Shown here: piece after piece, positions 17,796 to 28,037 of the stretch | Layout of the letters: each line of letters opens with the position of its first letter | How positions within the stretch are numbered: the stretch's first letter is position 1 | Assembly (NCBI GenBank): GCA_023441965.1 | Contig: JAEZNB010000079.1 | Location: 20,593 to 84,592 of the forward strand | From: Bacillota bacterium | GTDB lineage: Bacteria; Bacillota; Clostridia; Lachnospirales; Lachnospiraceae | Length of the DNA stretch: 64,000 nucleotides | Direction: 5' to 3' | Position numbers and translations under genes: made by a program | The notes under the pieces: model-generated | What the model was told of the DNA's origin: nothing | Databases searched by the model: none | Seen by the model: only the letters and a program-made list of their open reading frames with translations

Positions 17796-18347
17796 ATGGG
17801 GAGCGAAAGTAATTTTTTCAACAGTAATACCTTTAAGAATCTTCAGACTGCATATGATACGGAAGCCAAGGCCTGCATGAAGTACCTGATCTATGGCAGG
17901 AAGGCCAGAGATGACGGATATATGCAGATTGGTCATATATTTGATGAGACCTCCATGAATGAGCGGGAGCATGCTGAAATCTGGCTGAAGCTGATGAAGG
18001 GAGGCAAGCTTCCCTCGACCCTGGATAACTTGAAGGATTCCTATTCCGGCGAGAACTATGAGTGGACCAAGCTATATATTGAATTTGCCCAGGAGGCAAG
18101 AAGGGAAGGCTATGATGAGATCGCCGAGCTCTTCGAGGGAGTGGCCGGAGTGGAGCGGCACCATGATGCCCGATTCCGCAAGCTTGCCAGTAATATCATC
18201 AACGATACGGTCTATAGTAAAAAGAACAATACATTATGGACCTGCAGGAACTGTGGAAATCTCTATTATGGGGCATCCGCACCTGAGCCCTGCCCGGTCT
18301 GCGGCTGTAGCCGGGAAGCCTACCAGCTGAATCAGGATAACTACTAA
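17796..18347 (+). CDS. Rubrerythrin
   Basis: About 183 residues from ATG 17796, chosen because GGGAGG lies 9 bp upstream; an ATG at 17778 has no good site. An N-terminal ferritin-like diiron domain carries Glu/His ligands in DTEAKACMKY, NEREHAEIW, EFAQEARREG and VERHHDARF. A C-terminal rubredoxin-like knuckle CxxC...CPVCGC follows. It reduces hydrogen peroxide in anaerobes using electrons from NADH via a rubredoxin reductase. Monocistronic. A rubredoxin-headed FAD oxidoreductase near 53 kb could be a partner, by inference only. Confidence 0.9.
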   Translation: MGSESNFFNSNTFKNLQTAYDTEAKACMKYLIYGRKARDDGYMQIGHIFDETSMNEREHAEIWLKLMKGGKLPSTLDNLKDSYSGENYEWTKLYIEFAQEARREGYDEIAELFEGVAGVERHHDARFRKLASNIINDTVYSKKNNTLWTCRNCGNLYYGASAPEPCPVCGCSREAYQLNQDNY

Positions 18348-18607
18348 ATATCATGCGATGAGAGATGCTTTTTATATGTGTTTTTAGGAATGGCGTGGGA
18401 GTATCCTCCCTAAGGAGATCATTACCGCTATCGTTGCATAAGCTGTGACGCAAGCGGATCGGTCATAGCCTGCTGTACCATGCACTGCGGTGATAGAGCG
18501 TAAATGATCACGGAAAGGGGATAAGCCTACGCTTTTTCTGCGCCATATTTTGCTTACGGCAGTACAGGAGAGGAGTGCCATACAAGAACAAACATTCGAA
18601 AATCGTA
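18348..18607. other. Gene-free spacer upstream of uvrB
   Basis: No gene, RNA or repeat was recognised. Short reading frames on the minus strand lack ribosome sites and family similarity. Confidence 0.4.
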
Positions 18608-18636
18608 TTGCTTTTCCCTTTTTGATATGCTATAAT
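18608..18636 (+). promoter_or_regulatory. Promoter of uvrBA
   Basis: TTGCTT (18608-18613), 17-bp spacer, extended -10 TGCTATAAT (TATAAT at 18631-18636). It is about 150 bp before uvrB. I see no clear Clostridial LexA box (GAAC-N4-GTTC) around it. Confidence 0.55.
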
Positions 18637-18783
18637 TACAAACATTAATATAGGAAGATACATGGTTAGCCTCATCCTGTAATTGGGTAGAATATAAGCG
18701 GATGAGCTGTTTATCCTGTTAGAGTAGTTTGGCGGTGTGAGGAATTCAACAGAGCAGGAGCCATCAGCGGATAGGAGAGTTGT

Positions 18784-20769
18784 ATGGAGTTTAAATTAAC
18801 GTCGGAGTATTTACCGACCGGAGATCAGCCGGAAGCGATTAAGGCCCTTGTGGAAGGCTTTCGCAGGGGAAATCAGTGCCAGACTCTGTTAGGCGTTACC
18901 GGCTCCGGTAAGACCTTTACCATGGCGAATGTAATTCAACAGATTCAAAAGCCGACTCTGGTCATCGCCCACAATAAGACATTGGCAGCCCAGCTGTATG
19001 GGGAATTCAAGGAGTTTTTCCCTGAGAATGCGGTGGAGTACTTTGTCAGCTACTATGATTACTATCAGCCGGAGGCTTATGTTCCTTCCACGGACACTTA
19101 TATTGAGAAGGACTCTGCGATTAACGAAGAGATTGATAAATTAAGGCATTCCGCAACCGCAGCTCTGACGGAGCGGAAGGATGTTATCGTTGTAGCCAGC
19201 GTATCCTGTATCTATGGTCTGGGAAGCCCGATCGATTATCAGAACATGGTGCTGTCCCTGCGTCCGGGAATGCTAAGGGACCGGGATGAGGTACTTAGGA
19301 AGCTGATTGATATTCAATATACAAGAAATGATATGGACTTTAAACGCGGAACCTTCCGGGTCCGCGGTGATGTCGTGGAGATTTTCCCTGCTTCCTCAGC
19401 AGATATCGCAGTGAGGGTTGAATTCTTCGGTGATGAGGTAGAGCGGATTCTGGAGATAGATGTGCTTACCGGTGAACTGAAGAGCATACTGGAGCATATG
19501 GTTATCTTTCCTGCCTCCCATTATGTGGTTGCACCTGATAAGCTGGAGAAGGCCATTGAGAATATACAGACTGAGCTGGAGGAACGGATCCGATATTTTA
19601 AGAGTGAGGACAAGCTGCTGGAGGCACAGAGGATATCAGAGCGGACCAACTTTGATATCGAGATGCTGCGGGAGACCGGCTTCTGCTCCGGTGTCGAGAA
19701 TTACTCCAGGCATCTGATCGGTTCGGAACAGGGAGCTCCTCCCTATACCCTGATGGATTATTTTCCGGAGGACTTCCTGATCATCGTTGATGAATCCCAT
19801 ATTACGATCCCACAGATCAGGGGAATGTACGCCGGAGATCGCTCCAGAAAGACTACTCTGGTGGACTACGGCTTCCGCCTGCCCTCGGCTCTGGATAACC
19901 GGCCGCTGAATTTTCAGGAATTCGAGAGTAAGATCAGTCAGATACTGTTCGTATCGGCTACCCCCTCTGTCTATGAGAGTGAGCATGAGCTGCTGCGGAC
20001 GGAGCAGGTGATCCGGCCGACCGGACTCTTAGATCCCGAGGTAATCGTAAAGCCGGTGGAGGGCCAGATCGATGACCTGCTCGGTGAGATTCATAAGGAG
20101 CTGGAGAGAAAGAGCAAGGTTCTGGTTACCACCTTAACGAAGCGGATGGCAGAGGACCTGACCACCTATCTGAGGGAGGTCGGTATCCGGGTGAAATATC
20201 TTCATTCCGACATAGATACTTTGGAGCGGTCCGAGATCATCCGGGACATGCGAATGGATGTCTTTGATGTGCTGGTGGGCATTAATCTGCTCCGTGAGGG
20301 ACTGGATATTCCTGAGGTGGGCCTCGTAGCCATTCTGGATGCGGACAAGGAAGGCTTCCTTCGTTCCGAGACCTCCCTGATCCAGACCATCGGCCGTGCT
20401 GCCCGTAACGCCGGAGGCCGGGTCGTGATGTATGCGGAGCATATGACAGATTCCATGAATAAGGCCATATCGGAGACCAACCGCAGGCGTAAGATCCAGA
20501 GCGAATATAATGAAGCCCATGGCATTACCCCTACCTCCATTCAGAAGAAGGTCAGAGATCTGATCAGTATCTCCAAGAAGGCCGAAGCTAATCTGAAGGA
20601 TATGACGAAGGATATGGAATCCATGTCCAGGCAGGAGCTGGAGGCTATGCTGAAGACCATCACCCAGCAGATGCATGCTGCTGCGGCAGAGCTCAACTTT
20701 GAGAAGGCAGCAGAGCTAAGAGACAAGATGATAGAGCTGAAGAAGAACCTGCTGGAGCTGGACAAGTAG
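18784..20769 (+). CDS. uvrB: UvrABC excinuclease subunit B
   Basis: 661 residues, the usual length. Helicase-like ATPase that verifies DNA damage handed over by UvrA. Walker A GVTGSGKTFT is at about residue 38, the beta-hairpin region YYDYYQPEAYVPSTDTYIEK is present, then VDESH, the helicase C-terminal motifs TIGRAARN, and a C-terminal UVR domain (LNFEKAAELRDKM) that binds UvrC. uvrA follows after 46 bp on the same strand, the standard arrangement in Firmicutes. GATAGGAGAG precedes the ATG. Confidence 0.96.
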   Translation: MEFKLTSEYLPTGDQPEAIKALVEGFRRGNQCQTLLGVTGSGKTFTMANVIQQIQKPTLVIAHNKTLAAQLYGEFKEFFPENAVEYFVSYYDYYQPEAYVPSTDTYIEKDSAINEEIDKLRHSATAALTERKDVIVVASVSCIYGLGSPIDYQNMVLSLRPGMLRDRDEVLRKLIDIQYTRNDMDFKRGTFRVRGDVVEIFPASSADIAVRVEFFGDEVERILEIDVLTGELKSILEHMVIFPASHYVVAPDKLEKAIENIQTELEERIRYFKSEDKLLEAQRISERTNFDIEMLRETGFCSGVENYSRHLIGSEQGAPPYTLMDYFPEDFLIIVDESHITIPQIRGMYAGDRSRKTTLVDYGFRLPSALDNRPLNFQEFESKISQILFVSATPSVYESEHELLRTEQVIRPTGLLDPEVIVKPVEGQIDDLLGEIHKELERKSKVLVTTLTKRMAEDLTTYLREVGIRVKYLHSDIDTLERSEIIRDMRMDVFDVLVGINLLREGLDIPEVGLVAILDADKEGFLRSETSLIQTIGRAARNAGGRVVMYAEHMTDSMNKAISETNRRRKIQSEYNEAHGITPTSIQKKVRDLISISKKAEANLKDMTKDMESMSRQELEAMLKTITQQMHAAAAELNFEKAAELRDKMIELKKNLLELDK

Positions 20770-20815
20770 GGAAGGAATAGATACGGAATATAAACTGAAT
20801 AGAACAGGTGGCAAT

Positions 20816-23656
20816 ATGTCAGATAAGAAAAATTATATCAGAATAAGAGGGGCGAAGGAGAACAACCTGAAGAACCTTAGTGTGGACATTCCCAGGGATC
20901 AATTCGTTGTATTGACGGGCTTAAGCGGTTCCGGTAAGTCCTCCCTGGCCTTTGATACCATTTATGCGGAAGGACAGAGGCGTTATATGGAATCCCTGTC
21001 CTCCTACGCCAGACAATTCTTGGGGCAGATGGAGAAGCCGAATGTGGAGAGCATTGAAGGCTTACCCCCTGCCATATCCATAGACCAGAAATCCACGAAC
21101 CGGAATCCCAGGTCTACGGTGGGAACGGTGACTGAGATTTATGATTATTTCCGTCTCCTGTATGCGAGAATCGGTATCCCTCATTGTCCGAGCTGCGGCA
21201 AAGAGATCAGAAGACAGACCGTGGACCAGATGGTGGATGAGATCATGAAGCTCCCACAGGGAACGAAGCTACAGCTGCTTGCACCGGTGGTAAGAGGCCG
21301 CAAGGGTGAGCATGTCAAGCTTTTTGAGCAGGCGAAGAAAAGCGGCTATGTCAGAGTAAGGGTAGACGGGAATATCTATGAGCTGTCAGAGGAGATTAAG
21401 CTGGAGAAGAATAACAAGCACAACATAGAGATCGTTGTGGACCGTCTGGTGGTGAAGGAAGGGATTGAGAAGAGACTGACCGATTCCATCGAGAATGTGC
21501 TTAAGCTGGCAGAGGGCTTGCTGCAGGTGGACATCATTGATGGGGAGATTCTGACCTTCAGTCAGAATTTTGCCTGTTCGGACTGTGGAATCAGTATTGA
21601 TGAGATCGAGCCCAGAGTATTCTCCTTTAACAATCCCTTCGGTGCTTGTCCGGATTGTCACGGACTCGGGATCAAGATGGAGTTCGATGTGGACCTGTTA
21701 ATACCGGACCAGGAGCTAAGCCTGATTGACGGGGCCGTAGCCGCCCCGGGCTGGGCATCCATTACGGATAAGGGCAGCTATACCAGATGTATTATGGAGG
21801 CCCTGGCCAAGGAGTACAAGTTTGATCTTAAGACGCCCTATAAGGAGCTGCCGGAGCATGCGAAGGATATCTTCCTGAACGGTACCAATGGGAAGTCTGT
21901 GAAGGTACGGTATAAGGGCCAGCGGGGCGAGGGTGTGTATGATGTGGCCTTCGAAGGCTTTATCCGCAACGTAGAGAGGCGTTACCGGGAGAGCGGATCG
22001 GAATCTGTCCGTCAGGAGTATGAAACCTTTATGAGGACTACCCCCTGTAAGGAATGTGGCGGTAAGAGATTGAAGAGGGAATCTCTGGCGGTAACTGTCG
22101 GAGACAAGAATATATCGGAAATCACAGAATACTCGATCCGGGATCTGGCGAATTTCATGAGACAGCTGCAGCTGACCTCCATGCAGCTAAAGATCGGTGA
22201 GCTCATATTAAAGGAGATCAAGGCGAGACTAAGCTTTCTGAATAACGTGGGCTTGGATTACCTGACCCTGGCCAGAGCTACCGGTTCCTTATCCGGAGGA
22301 GAATCCCAGAGAATACGTCTGGCCACCCAGATCGGATCCGGTCTGGTGGGTGTCGCCTATATTTTGGATGAACCCAGCATAGGGCTGCATCAGAAGGACA
22401 ATGATAAGCTGTTAAAGGCATTGAAGGACCTGAAGGATCTGGGCAATACCCTGATTGTGGTAGAGCATGATGAGGACACCATGTATGCGGCTGACTATAT
22501 CGTAGATATCGGACCCGGAGCCGGAGAGCATGGAGGAGAGATCGTAGCGGAGGGTACGGCTGAGGATATCATGAAGGTGGAGGAGTCCATCCCCGGCGCA
22601 TACCTAAGCGGCAGACTGAGCATCCCTGTACCGAGGGAGAGACGGAAGCCTACCGGCTATCTGACCATCCGAGGGGCCGCTGAGAATAATCTGAAGAACA
22701 TCGATGTGGATATTCCCTTGGGTATCATGACCTGTGTTACCGGTGTATCCGGTTCGGGCAAGAGCTCCCTGGTAACAGAGATTCTATATAAGAGACTGGC
22801 CAGGGACCTAAACCGTGCCAGAGTGATTCCCGGAAAGCATAAGAGTATGATTGGGATTGAACAGCTGGACAAAGTGATCAACATTGACCAGTCACCGATC
22901 GGCAGGACACCGAGATCCAATCCGGCCACCTATACCGGAGTATTTGACCAGATCAGAGATCTCTTTGCCTCTACGCAGGATGCCAAGATGAGAGGATATA
23001 CCAAGGGTCGCTTCAGCTTTAATATCAAGGGCGGTCGCTGTGAAGCCTGCAGTGGTGACGGTATCATCAAGATCGAGATGAATTTCCTCCCGGATATCTA
23101 TGTACCCTGTGAGGTTTGCGGTGGTAAGAGATATAACAGGGAAACCCTGGAGGTTCACTATAAAGGGAAGAGCATTTACGATATACTGAACATGACGGTG
23201 GAGGAAGCGGTCCGCTTCTTCGAGAACATTCCATCGATCAAAAGGAAGATCGAGACCTTAAATGACGTAGGGTTGTCCTATTTAAGACTGGGTCATCCCT
23301 CCACTGCCCTGTCCGGCGGTGAAGCGCAGAGAATTAAGCTGGCTACGGAGTTAAGCAGGCGGAGTACGGGCAGGACCATCTATATCCTGGATGAGCCGAC
23401 GACAGGACTGCATTTTGCGGATGTTCATAAGCTGATCGAGATTATGAAGCGGTTCTCGGATAGTGGTAATACCGTGGTGGTCATAGAGCATAACCTGGAT
23501 GTCATAAAGACGGCGGATTATATCATAGACATCGGTCCGGAGGGCGGCGATAAGGGTGGTACCATCATCGCCCAGGGAACACCGGAGGAGATCGCAGAGA
23601 ATGAGAACTCTTATACCGGTATTTATGTGAAGCGATACCTGGAGAAGGACAGATAA
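20816..23656 (+). CDS. uvrA: UvrABC excinuclease subunit A
   Basis: 946 residues, full length. Damage-recognition ATPase of nucleotide excision repair, with two ABC modules. Walker A motifs are GLSGSGKSS and GVSGSGKSS. Signatures are LSGGESQRI and LSGGEAQRI. Zinc-binding CxxC pairs are CPSCGKE, CSDCG with CPDCHGLG, and CEACSGDG with CEVCGGKRYN. It is in an operon with uvrB, and possibly with the following nucleotidase gene 36 bp downstream. Confidence 0.97.
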   Translation: MSDKKNYIRIRGAKENNLKNLSVDIPRDQFVVLTGLSGSGKSSLAFDTIYAEGQRRYMESLSSYARQFLGQMEKPNVESIEGLPPAISIDQKSTNRNPRSTVGTVTEIYDYFRLLYARIGIPHCPSCGKEIRRQTVDQMVDEIMKLPQGTKLQLLAPVVRGRKGEHVKLFEQAKKSGYVRVRVDGNIYELSEEIKLEKNNKHNIEIVVDRLVVKEGIEKRLTDSIENVLKLAEGLLQVDIIDGEILTFSQNFACSDCGISIDEIEPRVFSFNNPFGACPDCHGLGIKMEFDVDLLIPDQELSLIDGAVAAPGWASITDKGSYTRCIMEALAKEYKFDLKTPYKELPEHAKDIFLNGTNGKSVKVRYKGQRGEGVYDVAFEGFIRNVERRYRESGSESVRQEYETFMRTTPCKECGGKRLKRESLAVTVGDKNISEITEYSIRDLANFMRQLQLTSMQLKIGELILKEIKARLSFLNNVGLDYLTLARATGSLSGGESQRIRLATQIGSGLVGVAYILDEPSIGLHQKDNDKLLKALKDLKDLGNTLIVVEHDEDTMYAADYIVDIGPGAGEHGGEIVAEGTAEDIMKVEESIPGAYLSGRLSIPVPRERRKPTGYLTIRGAAENNLKNIDVDIPLGIMTCVTGVSGSGKSSLVTEILYKRLARDLNRARVIPGKHKSMIGIEQLDKVINIDQSPIGRTPRSNPATYTGVFDQIRDLFASTQDAKMRGYTKGRFSFNIKGGRCEACSGDGIIKIEMNFLPDIYVPCEVCGGKRYNRETLEVHYKGKSIYDILNMTVEEAVRFFENIPSIKRKIETLNDVGLSYLRLGHPSTALSGGEAQRIKLATELSRRSTGRTIYILDEPTTGLHFADVHKLIEIMKRFSDSGNTVVVIEHNLDVIKTADYIIDIGPEGGDKGGTIIAQGTPEEIAENENSYTGIYVKRYLEKDR

Positions 23657-23692
23657 GTGAGATACGAAAGAGCATGGGAGGATGGGTAGTGT

Positions 23693-24280
23693 ATGGAAAG
23701 TAATTTTTTTGCGATGCTGTCAAGGATGAAATTCATAGAACGGTGGGCACTGATGCGTAATTCCAGACAGGAGAATATCAGTGAGCATTCCCTTGAGGTA
23801 AGTATTTTGGCCCATGCCCTGGCCATCATCAGCAATGAGCGTCTGGGAAATAAGCTGAATGCCGAGAAGGTGGCCCTATTTGGTATTTTCCATGATGCCA
23901 CAGAGATTATCACCGGAGATATGCCGACTCCGATCAAGTATTTTAACCGAAAGATTCAGGGGGCCTTCAAGGAAGTGGAGCAGGCGGCTGCCGACAGGCT
24001 GCTGAAGCTGCTGCCTGAGGACTTAAGGAGCTATTATGAAAACAGCTTTCTGCCCAGGGAGGAGGATGCCTTCCTGTGGAAGCTGGTGAAGGCAGCGGAT
24101 AAGCTATCCGCTCTGGTCAAATGCATAGAGGAACGGAAGGCAGGAAATACGGAGTTTCACAGTGCTGAGCAGTCGATCCGGGACCAGTTGCAGGCAATGG
24201 AGCTAAAGGAGATTGACATCTTTATGAAGGAGTTCCTGCCTGCTTATGATAAGACTCTGGATGAGCTGAACCGCGAGTAA
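23693..24280 (+). CDS. yfbR: 5'-deoxynucleotidase, YfbR family (HD domain)
   Basis: 195 residues. HD-domain phosphohydrolase with EHSLEV, FHDATEIITGDMPTPIKYFN and a downstream KAADKLSAL metal site, the YfbR signature. It dephosphorylates deoxynucleoside 5'-monophosphates and helps set dNTP pools. The start 36 bp after uvrA on the same strand suggests read-through from the repair operon. GGGAGG lies upstream of the ATG. Confidence 0.88.
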   Translation: MESNFFAMLSRMKFIERWALMRNSRQENISEHSLEVSILAHALAIISNERLGNKLNAEKVALFGIFHDATEIITGDMPTPIKYFNRKIQGAFKEVEQAAADRLLKLLPEDLRSYYENSFLPREEDAFLWKLVKAADKLSALVKCIEERKAGNTEFHSAEQSIRDQLQAMELKEIDIFMKEFLPAYDKTLDELNRE

Positions 24281-24504
24281 GAGGCAGGGTAGGTTTAAGA
24301 CAGGAGAAGCTTTGACCCATGGACTGTCAACCGTTGGTATACAAAAGTGCTAATCCCGGTTGGTAGAAGAATTTCTCCAACAGAGCTATGATGGAATTGC
24401 AGCTGAGGAAGGGTCTGGTTATCAGACAGTAAACAGCGGAAGGAATTCCGATCAGAGTGATAGGGAGAAACATCAAATACCAAGAAAAAGGCAGGGAGAA
24501 CAGT

Positions 24505-25179
24505 ATGAAATTCCAGGATAAGATTCAGATCTTAAGAAAGCAGAGAGGATTATCACAGGAGGAAATGGCAGAAGCAGTGGGACTTTCCAGACAGGCAGTA
24601 GCGAAGTGGGAGGCAGGGCTTACCTATCCTGACATAGATAATCTGATCGCCATAAGCAATTATTTCAAGGTTACGATTGATAGTCTGCTGAAGCAGGACG
24701 AGGGCTGCAATAGCTTCACGGAAAGCACGGGCAGAGTGGAAACGAAGGAGATGGTTGCTTTCCTGTGCCGGGCCAAGAAGCATACCTATGCCGCTCATGG
24801 AGCCGAAAGCAGTCCTTCCAGACCTAATTCCCATGATCTCATCTATACAGAGGGGGATTATACTTATATCGATACCTATCTGGGAGGAGAACGCTTCAGC
24901 GGAGAAGAAGCGGTATGGAAGGCCGGTACTCCGGTATTTGCCATGAATTACAGCGGTCGGACGCTTACAGCTGACTTTAGCGGAGAATTTCTGAAGGAAG
25001 CCTTGATGCGGGTGAAGGAGGATGCTCCTTTCCGGGGACCCTGTGTGTACAGTGCAGGAGATTATGCCTATCACTGTATCGTGAACGGTGATACCGAATG
25101 GTTCCAAGGGTATGAAGAAATCTTTTGCCGGGGGATCAAGGTCTTCGAATGTTACTTCCATGGGGGCATGGTGAGATAG
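24505..25179 (+). CDS. XRE-type regulator with C-terminal DUF5680 domain
   Basis: About 224 residues from ATG 24505, which has GGGAGA upstream; the frame runs 48 nt further without a ribosome site. N-terminal Cro/C1 helix-turn-helix (about 1-65: LRKQRGLSQEEMAEAVGLSRQAVAKWEAG). The C-terminal part (about 80-224) matches DUF5680, a domain of unknown function that often follows an XRE HTH in Clostridia (IYTEGDYTYIDTYLGGERF). The next gene starts 12 bp after the stop, so the two are likely co-transcribed. Confidence 0.82.
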   Translation: MKFQDKIQILRKQRGLSQEEMAEAVGLSRQAVAKWEAGLTYPDIDNLIAISNYFKVTIDSLLKQDEGCNSFTESTGRVETKEMVAFLCRAKKHTYAAHGAESSPSRPNSHDLIYTEGDYTYIDTYLGGERFSGEEAVWKAGTPVFAMNYSGRTLTADFSGEFLKEALMRVKEDAPFRGPCVYSAGDYAYHCIVNGDTEWFQGYEEIFCRGIKVFECYFHGGMVR

Positions 25180-25190
25180 GGGACGAGTAG

Positions 25191-25913
25191 ATGGTTACGA
25201 TTGATGGAAAATGGACACTGGAAGGTCTGGAGAAAGAGGACCCTTCCCGCATCAAAAGCAGCAGAGAGCTGACGGAGTTGGTGGAGGAGCTAGGTTTCCT
25301 GCCCTTGTTTAAGAATCATATTCCCGGTTTCTCTGTAGAAGAGAGGACTATGGCCGCTTCCTGGTGGTCAGGTAGGACTGAGGAAGACCCCTGGGAATGG
25401 AGGGAAGTGATTGCTTCTGAAGGGAAGATAGCCTATGGGAAGCTGTTCAATAACAGAGCAGGCTTTATTTCCAGGGAATGGTATCCTTATTTTGCGGTTC
25501 TACGCAGAGACGGTTATGACTTTGACAGCAGATATGAGGATGGCCTGGCCAGCAGAAAACAGAAGAATATCATTGATGTGCTGGAAGGGAAGGAAGCAAT
25601 ACCTTCCTATGAGCTGAAGAAGGTCGCAGGCTTTCACAGGGATGGAGATAAAGGCTTTGAAGGAGCCATAAGTGCCCTTCAGATGCAGACCTATGTTCTG
25701 GTTAGCGGCTTCCATCGAAGGATCAACAGGAAGCAGGAGGAGTATGGCTGGTCAGTAGCAGACTATACCCTCAGTGAGAAGGTTTTCGGAGCGGACCATG
25801 TCCGTTCAGCCTATGGGATCGGTTCGGCAGAAGCAATGAACCGACTGATACGCAAGCTGAAGAAGCATTTTCCGTCCATTAGCGATAATGAGGCTGAAAA
25901 GGTACTCAGATGA
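25191..25913 (+). CDS. AlkZ-related protein, function unproven
   Basis: 240 residues, soluble, no signal peptide. The sequence resembles short proteins annotated as AlkZ-related in Clostridia, distantly linked to the HTH_42 DNA glycosylase fold. It has ELVEELGFLPLF, WWSGRTEEDPWEWR and LFNNRAGFISREWYPYF. The QxQ catalytic motif of true AlkZ is not evident to me. It lies 12 bp behind the DUF5680 regulator. The family call is from memory of similar sequences and should be taken as moderate. Confidence 0.55.
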   Translation: MVTIDGKWTLEGLEKEDPSRIKSSRELTELVEELGFLPLFKNHIPGFSVEERTMAASWWSGRTEEDPWEWREVIASEGKIAYGKLFNNRAGFISREWYPYFAVLRRDGYDFDSRYEDGLASRKQKNIIDVLEGKEAIPSYELKKVAGFHRDGDKGFEGAISALQMQTYVLVSGFHRRINRKQEEYGWSVADYTLSEKVFGADHVRSAYGIGSAEAMNRLIRKLKKHFPSISDNEAEKVLR

Positions 25914-26001
25914 GGCCCTTGCTAAAAGGTTGTAGCTTGCGTTTGTAGGCATTGTAATAAAAAAATTCTAAAATAATACATTATTAAGCTAACTATATAC
26001 A

Positions 26002-26029
26002 TTGAATTTTTTTGAAATTATGGTAAAAT
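26002..26029 (+). promoter_or_regulatory. Promoter in the spacer before the 26.3 kb secreted protein
   Basis: TTGAAT (26002-26007), 16-bp spacer, TAAAAT (26024-26029) in an AT-rich stretch. A terminator-like hairpin lies about 60 bp downstream, so this may drive a short RNA. Confidence 0.45.
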
Positions 26030-26035
26030 GATACT

Positions 26036-26145
26036 GTTAAGTTTCTATACTTACATAATTTCATTATTAGAGCTTTTCCCCCTAAATAAAATAACAGCGC
26101 CGGATGCCCCCGTACGCAGCATCTGTGAGCTGTTATTTTATTGGC
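26036..26145 (+). ncRNA. Candidate short RNA or attenuated leader
   Basis: Begins just after a promoter. It ends at a hairpin of 12 bp (TAAAATAACAGC 26087-26098 / GCTGTTATTTTA 26129-26140) with an inner GATGC/GCATC stem. I recognise no Rfam-type family. It could be a small RNA or an attenuator for the gene at 26316. Confidence 0.35.
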
Positions 26146-26315
26146 CGAAATTATGATATGCTCCTGACCCTTTCATTGGAGGCTGCTGAAATAACAGGCA
26201 TTTACCAGGGAATACATGGAATATCCCCAGGAAGGGGTTGTCATTCACTTCCTTAAGGACTATAATTAACATAGCAGATAATTAAGGATTAGCATGCAGA
26301 AAGGAAGGGATTTCA

Positions 26316-27488
26316 TTGAAGCAAGAAGTATACGGAGTGAGCAGAGCAGCGATATTTTTACATAGAAATAGGATAAAGCTTCTGACCTTTATTCTCTTTA
26401 CCTTAGCAATCATGGCGCTCCCGAAAGTAGCGGAAGCCAGTACAGTAACACCGGAAGCAAATAAGGTGAATGTAGTGTTGGACTTCCTGGAGGAAGCAGC
26501 AGTCATAACCGCCGGCAGTAATAACAGTACCAAGTTCTATGTAAGCACAGATAATAAGAACTGGGAAGCCTTAAGCTCGAATGTATTGGATATTTCAACA
26601 TTTCTGAAGCCGAAGGAGACAACGCTGTATTTCAAAGGGAATAAGGATACGGCAGTAAGGGATGTGAAGCTTCCCGGTGAGGATGCAAGCCTTAAGGCCG
26701 TCTATCAGGTGGTTGAGGGTATCGGGCGAGTAGCCTTTAGTGGAAACACCCAGCCCGTAGAATTCCGTAAAGGTACGAACGGTCGTTGGCTGCAACTCTC
26801 GGCGGCAGCATCTTATTACCTTACAGCTCCTTATGAGACCTATGGAGCAACCCTTTACTTCAGGACTACAGGTACAGCCAACAGACGTCCCGGTAAGATT
26901 GTCACAGTTAAGATACCCAAGAAACCCTCTGCTCCGTCAGTGAAGGTAGATGGCAGTAAGCTCTACATATCGGGAGTAAAGCCGGGCGAGACCCAGTATA
27001 GAATCGGAGACAGTCTGGAGTGGAGGCTGTTTCCTGCAAATGCAACGATTAAAACAATCGATCTGAAGGAGCTTTTAGGACCGGAGCTTCCGGCTAACAC
27101 ACCTTTACCTGCCGGAACGATCGAATTCAGAACGATCCATAATGACAGTAAGAAGAAGGTGGCTTCCGCAATCAAAATCATCGAGCTGGCAGCTCAACCG
27201 ATAGCACCGACGAATGTTACCTTAAGTGGCCTGAACCTGATAGCTGCGGATAGCAATAAGAAGAAAAACTATGAATACACCGTGGTAAAGGCCACAGCCA
27301 CATTGGATCTGAAGAAGGCGAAATGGATCACCTTTACCTCTGCGAAACAGGTCTTGCTGAAGGACCTCGTCGTAGGAGATAAGATCTATGTACGGGCAAA
27401 GAGCTATACGGACTCGGCTACGAAGGTGTTGGTACCTGCCTCCGCATACAAGGAGATTGTAGTGTTACCGGCAACATCGGGAAATTAA
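26316..27488 (+). CDS. Secreted protein of unknown function
   Basis: 390 residues starting at TTG 26316, supported by AAGGAAGGG 5 bp upstream. A membrane segment at about residues 18-40 ending in KVAEAS is probably a signal peptide. The rest alternates beta-strand segments such as TKFYVSTDNKNWEAL, IEFRTIHNDSKKK and KIYVRAKSYTDSATK. These look like several Ig-like or Fn3-like beta modules. No sorting signal or catalytic motif was seen. It stands alone, followed by a strong terminator. Confidence 0.6.
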   Translation: MKQEVYGVSRAAIFLHRNRIKLLTFILFTLAIMALPKVAEASTVTPEANKVNVVLDFLEEAAVITAGSNNSTKFYVSTDNKNWEALSSNVLDISTFLKPKETTLYFKGNKDTAVRDVKLPGEDASLKAVYQVVEGIGRVAFSGNTQPVEFRKGTNGRWLQLSAAASYYLTAPYETYGATLYFRTTGTANRRPGKIVTVKIPKKPSAPSVKVDGSKLYISGVKPGETQYRIGDSLEWRLFPANATIKTIDLKELLGPELPANTPLPAGTIEFRTIHNDSKKKVASAIKIIELAAQPIAPTNVTLSGLNLIAADSNKKKNYEYTVVKATATLDLKKAKWITFTSAKQVLLKDLVVGDKIYVRAKSYTDSATKVLVPASAYKEIVVLPATSGN

Positions 27489-27522
27489 GAGCAGGGCTGG
27501 CGCCCGCTAAAATGAAAATAAT

Positions 27523-27562
27523 TAAGCTTCGCTCAAGAGGTAACTCTTGGCGAAGCTTTTTA
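27523..27562 (+). terminator. Intrinsic terminator of the secreted protein gene
   Basis: Stem AAGCTTCGC...CTCTTGGCGAAGCTT with inner CAAGAG/CTCTTG pairing, then TTTTATTT. Confidence 0.8.
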
Positions 27563-28037
27563 TTTCTCATATTAGCAGGCTTGTAGCTTTCGCGATCAGT
27601 ACCACTCGATCGTAGCCAGGTGGCAAAGCCACCGGCCGGTAAGTCTGAAATCACTCCCACTCCCTACTGAGAAAGATATATGTGGTGCTTTTTTAAGTGA
27701 CTTAATATAATTTCATTAAGTTTGTGTGCGTATTATATGCATTTTACCTTTATTACAGTCTCTTTTAATGTCTCCTATGACATCATTCAACTACTTTATT
27801 TAAATATTAGGATAGTTACTAGTATTGTGAAATTAGATCCTGATTTTATCTAATTCATTATTTTGAATACTTTATTTAACCTGATTGACTATATTCATCA
27901 AGTAGGCTTGAAAAAATTTTTGGAACGGTGTCATAATTCTAGTTTTTCTCATTTCTTAAGTCTAGTGAAAAGACAAGAGCATGACACTCTTACATTTATC
28001 ATACACTTGTTTCTTTGGTGTATTATTGCAGCTAATG

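Noticed and set aside
20134..20676. 180-codon minus-strand frame inside uvrB
   Set aside because: Antisense shadow of a conserved coding region, without a ribosome site or recognisable domain.
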